This document shows, one piece after another, positions 16,774-22,440 of a stretch of 22,440 bases of DNA. The position numbers and the translations under genes were made by a program. The notes below the pieces were generated by a model. It was given only the letters and a program-made list of their open reading frames with translations, did no database searches and had not been told where the DNA came from. The stretch's first letter is position 1; the number at the start of each line of letters is the position of its first letter. The DNA comes from Gemmatimonadota bacterium. Its GTDB lineage: Bacteria; Latescibacterota; UBA2968; UBA8231. The DNA lies in contig JAPPEF010000150.1 of the NCBI GenBank assembly GCA_028875335.1, forward strand, positions 1 to 22,440, read 5' to 3'.

Positions 16774-17889
16774 ATGGCTCACGCCTATACCCCTGGACTG
16801 CGCGTGACGCAACACGCAGTCGTGCACAAAGAGCGGCGGTTGCCCCTCAAAGGCGAAGTTGCCGTCGAGCGCGGCCAAGCGGTGCGACGCGACCAAGTTG
16901 TGGCCCGCACCGAACTGCCGGGCGAGGTGGCTACTCTCAACTTGGTCAACCGCTTGGGCATCTCCCCGGAAGAGCTAGCTGGCTATATGCTCAAGAAAGA
17001 GGGCGACCGCATTGAAGCCGGCGAGCCGCTTGCTGAGACCAAGCCGTTTATTCGCTGGTTCAAGACCACAATTGAATCTCCGGTCAGCGGCACTGTCGAG
17101 AGCATTTCGCCGGTGACGGGGCAGGTGATATTGCGCCAAGCTCCTAGGCCGGTCGAAGTGCTGGCGTACGTCGATGGGGTCGTAGAGGAAGTTTTTGCCG
17201 AGGAGGGCGTGCGCGTCGCAGCGCGAGGTGCTTATATCCAGGGCATTTTCGGCGTGGGGGGCGAGTGCTGGGGGGCGCTGCACTTGGCGGTTGATACTCC
17301 GGACGCCACAGCCGAGTCGCTGGGGCCGGAAGTTGCGGGCAAGATTGTGGTGGTCGGCAGCCTGATTAGCGCGGAGACTGTGGAACAGGCCCGGCAGGCG
17401 GGTGCCGTGGGGTTGATCGGCGGCGGCCTGCGCGACAGCGATTTGCGCGACTTGCTCGGTCGCGATTTGGGCGTGGCCATCACCGGGACCGAGCAAATCG
17501 GCCTGACCGTAGTAGCGACCGAGGGTTTCGGCCGCGTCGCCATGGCCCGCAAGACCTTTGATATTCTGCAGGCGTGTGCTGGCATGGATGCGTCTATGGC
17601 TGGTGCGACGCAGATCCGCGCGGGCGTATTGCGACCGGAGATTATCGTTCCCACGGGCGCTGACAAAGAGGAAGAAGAGGTGCGGTCGGGCGCGGGAGGA
17701 TTGCAAGTGGGCGATTTGTTGCGCGTGATTCGGATGCCCTATTTTGGGAGGATTGGACGCGTCAGCGACTTGCCGGCCGAGTTGTGCGCGGTGGAGTCCG
17801 GGGCGCGGGTGCGGGTATTGGCCGTAGAGTTTGAAGACGGAGAACAGGCGGTAGTGCCACGGGCAAATGTGGAGCTGATCGAGGAATAA
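16774..17889 (+). CDS. multidomain protein: barrel-sandwich hybrid, swivel-like and KOW-like regions
   Basis: No named function is known to me. The 371 residues have no signal peptide or transmembrane helix. Two related half-motifs resemble a biotinyl/lipoyl-type barrel-sandwich hybrid (KGEVAVERGQAVRRDQVV, 26-43; SPVSGTVESISPVTGQVIL, 102-120). The middle (about 188-260), GKIVVVGSLISAETVEQARQ then GAVGLIGGGL, looks like a mobile/swivelling beta-alpha-beta domain. After an acidic linker (DKEEEE, 297-302) comes a KOW/SH3-like end (about 311-369), VGDLLRVIRMPYFGRIGRV with VRVLAVEFEDG. No biotin or lipoyl lysine motif (MKM/DKA) is visible. It starts 3 nt after the MutL stop and 4 nt separate it from the next gene, so it is almost certainly functionally tied to both. 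Domain calls are pattern-based. Confidence 0.8.
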   Translation: MAHAYTPGLRVTQHAVVHKERRLPLKGEVAVERGQAVRRDQVVARTELPGEVATLNLVNRLGISPEELAGYMLKKEGDRIEAGEPLAETKPFIRWFKTTIESPVSGTVESISPVTGQVILRQAPRPVEVLAYVDGVVEEVFAEEGVRVAARGAYIQGIFGVGGECWGALHLAVDTPDATAESLGPEVAGKIVVVGSLISAETVEQARQAGAVGLIGGGLRDSDLRDLLGRDLGVAITGTEQIGLTVVATEGFGRVAMARKTFDILQACAGMDASMAGATQIRAGVLRPEIIVPTGADKEEEEVRSGAGGLQVGDLLRVIRMPYFGRIGRVSDLPAELCAVESGARVRVLAVEFEDGEQAVVPRANVELIEE

Positions 17890-17893
17890 AGGC

Positions 17894-19135
17894 ATGAGAG
17901 CAAAAAACTGGTTGTCTGCATTGGTCTTGACTTGGCCGTTGGCGAGCACGGCGGAGAATGCGGCACAGGGGCTCGGCACGTTGCTGGCACATCCTGAACC
18001 GCCGATCGAGGTCCAAGCCTTCGACACGCCCAACGACGACGGGGGCAGCATTACGCTGACTTGGCTGCGAGATCGTCAGATCAGCGAAAATGCGATGTAT
18101 CAGGTCGCCATCGCCGACTCGCCCAGCGGGCCTTTTCGCGTCGTGGCCGAGATTGCGGTAACGGGGAATTTGATGTCCGAGGCACCGGCGCTCTTTGGTC
18201 GTGGGGCCGATCTGGAGAATCACCACTATGTCAACGTCGAGGAATTCGCCGGCGCGGGCGGCAAGACACCGCTAGAAGACGGCAAGACATATTACTTCCA
18301 CGTCGATGTGCGATCGGCCGGGGGCGCGATCCGCGGCAAGGTGATCGTCAACGCCGAGTCCAAAGGCAATTTTTTTAATAACTCCAAGGTCAATAATCTG
18401 GTGTTGTGCCTCGTTTTTTCAGGGCTCATCATGGGCTACATTGGCATTGCGCGGCGGCGCGAGCTCAAGATCCGCCGCATCGCCGGGCTAGAGGCACTCG
18501 ACGAAGCGCTAGGGCGGGCGACCGAGATGGGCAAGCCGGTGCTTTTCATCCACGGCCTGCGCGGCATGGACGCGATCTCGACCATTGCCGCGGTCAATAT
18601 CTTGGGACGGGTTGCGCGGCGCACGGCCGAATACGACACCGCGCTGCGGGTGGTGGCCCCAGACCCGGTAGTTATGTCGGTGAGTCAGGAGACGGTGAAA
18701 GCCTCGTATGTCGAGGCGGGACGGCCCGACGCCTTCAATCCCGACCATGTCTTCGTCGCCAGCACCGAGCAGTTTAGCTATGCGGCAGCGGTTGAAGGTA
18801 TCATGGTCCGCGACCAGCCGGCGGCTCACATTATGATGGGATATTTCTACGCCGAGTCGCTGCTATTGGCCGAGACCGGTTCGACGACCGGGGCGATCCA
18901 GATCGCTGGCACGGACGCCTTTACTCAGCTTCCCTTTTTTGTCACCACCTGCGACTACACCTTGCTCGGCGAAGAACTCTACGCAGCCAGCGCTTATCTG
19001 TCGGGCGAGCCGCGGATGCTGGGTAGTCTTAAAGGCCAAGACGGGGGCAAGGCCATCCTGTTGGCCGCTTTAGTGCTAGGCACGGTGCTGGCGACCTGGG
19101 GATGGCCGCAGTTGACGCACTTTTTTACCCCCTAG
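17894..19135 (+). CDS. membrane-anchored protein with FN3-like ectodomain and DUF6754-like domain
   Basis: The 413 residues begin with a signal sequence (about 1-20). An FN3-like beta region follows (about 36-152: PPIEVQAFDTPNDDGGSITLTW, DSPSGPFRVVAE, DGKTYYFHVDVRS). A transmembrane helix (about 168-187) ends in basic residues ARRRELKIRR, placing the rest in the cytoplasm. The large second domain (about 198-380) matches my memory of DUF6754: GKPVLFIHGLRG, AEYDTALRV, SVSQETVKASYVEAGRPDAF, ESLLLAETGSTTGAIQIAGT and ELYAASAYLSGEP. A second helix lies at 386-406. I recall DUF6754 proteins beside MutL-like genes in other phyla, with moderate certainty. No catalytic function is known. The upstream site GAGGAA (17881-17886) is seven bases from the ATG. 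The stop overlaps the ribosome binding site of the next gene. Confidence 0.82.
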   Translation: MRAKNWLSALVLTWPLASTAENAAQGLGTLLAHPEPPIEVQAFDTPNDDGGSITLTWLRDRQISENAMYQVAIADSPSGPFRVVAEIAVTGNLMSEAPALFGRGADLENHHYVNVEEFAGAGGKTPLEDGKTYYFHVDVRSAGGAIRGKVIVNAESKGNFFNNSKVNNLVLCLVFSGLIMGYIGIARRRELKIRRIAGLEALDEALGRATEMGKPVLFIHGLRGMDAISTIAAVNILGRVARRTAEYDTALRVVAPDPVVMSVSQETVKASYVEAGRPDAFNPDHVFVASTEQFSYAAAVEGIMVRDQPAAHIMMGYFYAESLLLAETGSTTGAIQIAGTDAFTQLPFFVTTCDYTLLGEELYAASAYLSGEPRMLGSLKGQDGGKAILLAALVLGTVLATWGWPQLTHFFTP

Positions 19136-19144
19136 GAGGGCGCG

Positions 19145-19801
19145 ATGATTTTTCTTAGTCGAACGCTACCGCTGGTCGTTGCCTTTGCCTTCGGTATGCT
19201 CGGCGTTGTCATCTACTATATACCCCACGGCGACGCGCAGAGTTTGGAGCGGGAGATGGCGCTGTGGGTGCGCATCGTCTTCGCGTTTTCCTATTTGCTC
19301 GGACTATACAGCCTGCTCAACCTGCACTGGCAGCGGATTCGCCAGCGCGTCGCCGGCTGGGCCTATAGCTTGATCGCTATTTTGAGCTTCACAGTGATGA
19401 TGGTTTTCGTCGTTTACAACGATGGTTTAGGCCCTTTCGCCGCGCAGGCTGAGGCCGGAGGCTATAAGTGGCTCTTCGACAATATTCACGTGCCTTGCGC
19501 CTCGACCATGTTTTCGATCTTAGCCTTCTTCATCGCCTCGGCGGCGTATAGGACCTTCCGCGCTCGTACGCCCGAAGCGGCGCTATTGCTGATCGCGGCG
19601 GTCATCGTCATGCTGGGCCGCGTGCCCATTGGAAGAGAGCTTTCCGAGTTTTTTCCTATGGCAACCGACTGGCTATTGAACGTGCCCAATTTGGCGGCCA
19701 AGCGCGGCATCTTGCTCGGCGTGTCGCTGGGTGCTATTGCCACCTCGCTGCGGATCATTTTTGGGATTGAACGCTCGTATTTGGGCGGGGGAGCCGAGTG
19801 A
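19145..19801 (+). CDS. polytopic membrane protein of unknown function (about six helices)
   Basis: The 218 residues contain hydrophobic segments near 5-26, 41-60, 72-92, 117-137, 144-162 and 186-206. A hydrophilic loop at about 93-116 holds NDGLGPFAAQAEAGGYKWLFDN. The C-terminal third has a distinctive run, NVPNLAAKRGILLGVSLGAI (179-198), then LRIIFGIERSYLG, which looks conserved rather than random. I recognise no transporter or enzyme signature. An excellent site, AGGAGGG (19134-19140), overlaps the previous stop and lies four bases from ATG 19145. Its TGA overlaps the next ATG by one base (TGATG), indicating coupling. It is presumably part of the same membrane complex as the DUF6754-like protein. 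Confidence 0.8.
   Translation: MIFLSRTLPLVVAFAFGMLGVVIYYIPHGDAQSLEREMALWVRIVFAFSYLLGLYSLLNLHWQRIRQRVAGWAYSLIAILSFTVMMVFVVYNDGLGPFAAQAEAGGYKWLFDNIHVPCASTMFSILAFFIASAAYRTFRARTPEAALLLIAAVIVMLGRVPIGRELSEFFPMATDWLLNVPNLAAKRGILLGVSLGAIATSLRIIFGIERSYLGGGAE
19787..19793 (+). promoter_or_regulatory. ribosome binding site deciding the 19801 start
   Basis: GGGGGAG lies seven bases before ATG 19801 but only four before the in-frame GTG at 19798. This favours the ATG. Confidence 0.65.
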
Positions 19802-20628
19802 TGCACAAACTGCTCGCTATCGACCGTCGTATCATTTTCGCCCTAGTGTTTCTCAGCGTGGCTGGGCCGTTGCTGGCCGGAATTTCCCTGCCGATCACGC
19901 CGACGAACGAAGTAAAAGCCGCGTACGACCAGTTTGAGAAACTCGATGCGGGGGACATTGTGCTGGTCTCTTTCTCCTACGGTGCCAGTACGCAACCTGA
20001 AATGCTGCCGATGTCGCGTGCCATGTTGCGCCACGCCTTCCGTCGCGACCTCAAGGTGGTGGCCATTTGCCTATGGCCCGAGGCACCGGGGCTGGCCCAA
20101 CAGGTGCTGGAGGAGATGACGGCTGAATTCGATTTGGAGTACGGGGTGGATTACGCCTTTATGGGCTACAAGCCGGGCAACTTCAGCGTCATCCTCAATA
20201 TGGGACAGGATTTCCACAGTGCCTTCCCGCAAGACCAATGGGGCGCGGAGACCGGCGACTTGGATTTGACGCGCGGTTTGCGCTCGTTGCGCGATTTTGA
20301 CCTCGTCTTAGACTTGGCGGCCGGGGATTCGATTGAGTTTTGGTGGATCCCCTACGGGCAGGAGAAGTACGGCTTTACCTTTGTCGCTGGCTGCACCGCG
20401 GTGATGGCTCCCGATCTCTACCCCTTTCTCGACTCGGGACAGCTTGGAGGCCTGCTCGGTGGTCTGGCCGGCGCAGCCGAATACGAGACCCTGATTGACC
20501 GTCGCGGCAGTGCTAGCATGGGTATGAGCGCCCAGTCAATGGCCCATTTGGTCATCGTGGTCTTCGTGCTTATCGGCAATATCGCGTACTTCGCCGTTCG
20601 GCGAACTTCATCCGAGCAGAGGAGCTGA
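19801..20628 (+). CDS. two-helix membrane protein with a large alpha/beta domain, function unknown
   Basis: The 275 residues have an N-terminal hydrophobic helix (about 10-29, anchor or uncleaved signal), a soluble domain of about 215 residues, and a C-terminal helix (about 248-266) followed by basic residues. The soluble part reads like an alpha/beta fold: strands AGDIVLVSFSYG (50-61) and DLKVVAICLW (83-92) with helices between, then a glycine-rich segment DSGQLGGLLGGLAGAAEYE (211-229) that I take as a family signature. Its general layout (anchor, alpha/beta domain, C-terminal helix) parallels the cytoplasmic half of the adjacent DUF6754-like protein, but I see no clear sequence identity. 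It overlaps the upstream gene by one base and ends 8 nt before the next. Which side of the membrane the domain faces is uncertain. Confidence 0.78.
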   Translation: MHKLLAIDRRIIFALVFLSVAGPLLAGISLPITPTNEVKAAYDQFEKLDAGDIVLVSFSYGASTQPEMLPMSRAMLRHAFRRDLKVVAICLWPEAPGLAQQVLEEMTAEFDLEYGVDYAFMGYKPGNFSVILNMGQDFHSAFPQDQWGAETGDLDLTRGLRSLRDFDLVLDLAAGDSIEFWWIPYGQEKYGFTFVAGCTAVMAPDLYPFLDSGQLGGLLGGLAGAAEYETLIDRRGSASMGMSAQSMAHLVIVVFVLIGNIAYFAVRRTSSEQRS

Positions 20629-20636
20629 TCGCCGCC

Positions 20637-21350
20637 ATGCGCGACACGTATATCTTTTTGGGCGTGCTTCTGCTGTTTGCCGCTGTCAATATCGGCTTGG
20701 TGGCCAGCGGGATTTTGGCGGTGGACTGGACGGGCTTCGGCATCATTGTCGCGTCGGGCATGACCTTGGCGCTCTATAGCTTCCTCTACAAGGACAATCC
20801 GCTTTTCAAGTTTGCCGAGCACGTCTTCGTCGGTGTGTCAGTGGCTTACATGTTCGGCCAGTACTGGTATCCGACGATCTACGGCGAGCTCATCGCCGAA
20901 TGGACCGACCCAGGGGAAGGGGAGACGCCTAATTGGTGGCTTTTGGCTCCGACGGTGCTCGGGCTGTTGATGTTGACGCGCTTTTCGTTGCGCTTCGGTT
21001 GGCTCAGCCGCTATGCTTTTGCATTCTTTGTAGGGCTTGCGGCTGGCTGGACGATTCCGCGCTATATTTCTTCCTTTATTTTGGCCCAAATAGAACCTAC
21101 ATTACAACCACTAACCTGGAGCTTGGAGGGGCTCAATTTGCTGATCGTCCTCGTGGGGGTCATCGGGGTGTTGGTTTATTTCTTTTTTTCCGTCGAGCAC
21201 ACCGGCACGGCGGGCCATATCTCCAAGGTGGGGATATGGTTTTTGATGATCTCGTTTGGGGCTTCGTTTGGTTACACTATTATGGCGAGGGTCTCGCTGT
21301 TGATCGGGCGTGTGACCTTTCTCTTAGATGACTGGTTGCATCTGATGTGA
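20637..21350 (+). CDS. polytopic membrane protein of unknown function (about seven helices)
   Basis: The 237 residues have hydrophobic segments near 4-24, 32-50, 62-80, 101-117, 124-142, 166-185 and 197-226. A charged, conserved-looking loop KDNPLFKFAEHVFVGVSVAY (52-71) sits at the second/third helix boundary, and its His62 and Glu61 are close to the membrane. A second polar loop, SVEHTGTAGHISKVG (185-199), holds two histidines. I recognise no transporter family. AGAGGAG at 20618-20624 is 12 bases upstream of the ATG, rather far. It is the last gene of the cassette before the TonB-dependent receptor, with a 33-nt gap after it. Confidence 0.78.
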   Translation: MRDTYIFLGVLLLFAAVNIGLVASGILAVDWTGFGIIVASGMTLALYSFLYKDNPLFKFAEHVFVGVSVAYMFGQYWYPTIYGELIAEWTDPGEGETPNWWLLAPTVLGLLMLTRFSLRFGWLSRYAFAFFVGLAAGWTIPRYISSFILAQIEPTLQPLTWSLEGLNLLIVLVGVIGVLVYFFFSVEHTGTAGHISKVGIWFLMISFGASFGYTIMARVSLLIGRVTFLLDDWLHLM

Positions 21351-21352
21351 TG

Positions 21353-21367
21353 GGGTATTGAGTACCC
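21353..21367. repeat. small inverted repeat just upstream of the TonB receptor ribosome binding site
   Basis: GGGTA (21353-21357) and TACCC (21363-21367) form a perfect five-base-pair hairpin with a TTGAG loop, three bases after the previous stop. No T-run follows, so it is not an intrinsic terminator. It sits directly before AAAGGAGGG, so it could stabilise processed mRNA or affect translation of the receptor. Confidence 0.4.
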
Positions 21368-21370
21368 TAC

Positions 21371-21379
21371 AAAGGAGGG
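21371..21379 (+). promoter_or_regulatory. strong ribosome binding site of the TonB-dependent receptor gene
   Basis: AAAGGAGGG is a near-complete anti-16S match, with its AGGAGG core (21373-21378) five bases from ATG 21384. It is the strongest such site in the window, which suggests high expression of the receptor. Confidence 0.8.
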
Positions 21380-21383
21380 ACAT

Positions 21384-22440
21384 ATGACTAAATTTGCGAG
21401 CGTTTTTCGCGTCTTGACTGCACTGGGCGTCCTGCTCGCGCTGAGCTTGGCTCCGGCCGAGGCCAGTACGGGCGGCAAGATCGCCGGTGTCATCAAGGAT
21501 GCCGCCACCGGGGATGGGCTACCTCATGCCAATATCGTGGTGGTGGATACCAAGCTAGGAGCTACAGCGGACGAAAAGGGCCGCTTTTTTATTCTCAACG
21601 TGCCGGCGGGCACCTATACCCTCAAGGCCACGTATATCGGCTACGCGGATTATACCGTCGAGGATGTGCGGGTCTCCGCCGACCTGACCACGAATATCGC
21701 CGTTGAATTGACTTCTTCGGATATCCAAGTCGAGGAAGTGGTAATCCGGGCCGAGCGGCCAATCATCGACAAAACTGCCACCAATGCAGTGCGCATTATC
21801 GATGCCGAGGATCTCGAGATTCTGCCGCTCCGAGGCGTCAGCTCAGTCATAGCCCTGCAGACCGGCGTGGTTGAAGACGAGGGGTCGCTGCACATCCGCG
21901 GCTCGCGCAGCGACGAGATCGGCTACTACGTCGAGGGGGCTAGCGTCCGCAATGTGGTCACTGGCAGCAGCGCAGTGGGCTTGATCGACGAGGCGTTGGA
22001 GGAAATCCAACTCCAGGCCGGCGGCTTCAACGCCGAGTACGGCGGTGCCAACGCCGGCATTATTCTGCAAGAGTTGCGCACCGGCGGCAGCGACTGGGAC
22101 TTTGAGATCCTCTCCGAGTCGGACAATTTTACCGACGACTACGAGCAGCGCTTCGGCACGTATTCCTACGGCTACTTTAATCAGGTGATGACCGCTGGTG
22201 GTCCGGTTGTGGGAAACCAGAAGATTCGCGCCTTCCTGGCTGGCCAGCGCCGCGGCATCGGTTCCTGGCCGACCTACTGGTCGGGTTTTACCTTCGAGGA
22301 TCTCGAAGACACTGGCCTCCGCGGTGGCCGCCGACACTGGAGCGAGGACGAAGAGGGCAATCTCGTCCCCGACCAGATCGAGCAACTCGAAATCAAGCCC
22401 GGCAATATTCCGCACACGAGTAGTGAAGCGGTCATTTTCA
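21384..22440 (+). CDS. TonB-dependent receptor with N-terminal carboxypeptidase-regulatory-like domain, 3' end cut off
   Basis: The frame is open from ATG 21384 to the window end (352 codons seen), so the barrel lies mostly outside. A signal peptide (MTKFASVFRV, hydrophobic core, cleavage after about APAEA, residue 27) leads to a CarboxypepD_reg-like beta-sandwich (about 31-112: GKIAGVIKDAATGDGLPHAN, ADEKGRFFILNVPAGTYTLKA). A TonB plug domain follows (about 119-232), with IIDKTATNAVRIIDAEDLE, LHIRGSRSDEIGYYVEGASV and the diagnostic AGGFNAEYGGANAGI (212-226). The first barrel strands come next. Such receptors import siderophores, vitamins, glycans or peptides through the outer membrane using TonB/ExbBD energy; the ligand is not evident. 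It sits directly downstream of the MutL/DUF6754-type cassette in the same direction. Confidence 0.93.
   Translation, partial: MTKFASVFRVLTALGVLLALSLAPAEASTGGKIAGVIKDAATGDGLPHANIVVVDTKLGATADEKGRFFILNVPAGTYTLKATYIGYADYTVEDVRVSADLTTNIAVELTSSDIQVEEVVIRAERPIIDKTATNAVRIIDAEDLEILPLRGVSSVIALQTGVVEDEGSLHIRGSRSDEIGYYVEGASVRNVVTGSSAVGLIDEALEEIQLQAGGFNAEYGGANAGIILQELRTGGSDWDFEILSESDNFTDDYEQRFGTYSYGYFNQVMTAGGPVVGNQKIRAFLAGQRRGIGSWPTYWSGFTFEDLEDTGLRGGRRHWSEDEEGNLVPDQIEQLEIKPGNIPHTSSEAVIF

Noticed and set aside
16975..18051. 358-codon open frame on the minus strand
   Set aside because: It lies opposite two well-supported + strand genes, crosses their junction and has no recognisable domain; long antisense frames are expected in sequence of this base composition.
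1..22440. CRISPR array, tRNA/rRNA gene, insertion sequence or prophage
   Set aside because: No regularly spaced repeats, no structural RNA that I could recognise, and no transposase, integrase or phage-like protein on either strand.

Overview
The window is a densely packed, almost one-directional stretch of bacterial chromosome: every gene I can support is on the + strand. It carries a diderm (Gram-negative type) housekeeping block followed by an envelope-centred block. Evidence for an outer membrane is a TonB-dependent receptor with a carboxypeptidase-regulatory-like domain at the right edge and a signal-peptide-bearing putative beta-barrel at 9411-11378. GC looks fairly high and codon use looks similar throughout, with no tRNA, rRNA, IS element, integrase or CRISPR. 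The mix of an EF-G-like factor, a MalK-type ATPase, an orphan family 5 binding protein, a TonB receptor and a MutL/DUF6754-type cassette suggests an uncultured lineage of the FCB kind (Latescibacterota-like). That assignment is an inference from gene content, not a measured placement.

Region 1 (1-2054) holds the 3' part of an EF-G-like GTPase, ended by a clear intrinsic terminator. Region 2 (2172-6264) is a compact operon yebC-ruvC-ruvA-ruvB-tsaB-rimI: a YebC/TACO1 translation or regulatory factor, the complete Holliday-junction set, and a t6A-biosynthesis/acetyltransferase pair. Two ATGA overlaps join the last three genes. Region 3 (6336-11378) holds an orphan MalK/UgpC-type ABC ATPase, the DNA polymerase III delta' subunit (holB), the 16S rRNA dimethyltransferase rsmA, and a putative outer-membrane barrel whose GTG start overlaps the rsmA stop.

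Region 4 (11457-14251) has a branched-chain aminotransferase (ilvE) and an orphan oligopeptide-type ABC binding protein. Region 5 (14264-21350) is the most interesting part. Eight closely packed genes encode a two-helix membrane protein with a probable PH-like domain, a 111-residue protein, a MutL/GlmL-type ASKHA ATPase, a barrel-sandwich/swivel/KOW-like protein, an FN3-plus-DUF6754 membrane protein, and three further membrane proteins. No B12-dependent mutase is present, so the MutL-like protein probably does something other than its textbook role. The gene order suggests a membrane complex that I cannot name. Region 6 (21384-end) starts a TonB-dependent receptor, preceded by a small hairpin and a near-perfect Shine-Dalgarno sequence.

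Several starts are non-ATG (ruvC, holB and rsmA TTG; ruvA, the barrel gene and the 14264 gene GTG). For rsmA, ruvB, the barrel gene, the 111-residue gene, the MutL gene and the 19801 gene I chose starts downstream of the longest open frame, on ribosome-binding-site, signal-peptide, homology or spacing grounds. No gene-free stretch exceeds 300 bases; the longest is 1992-2171.
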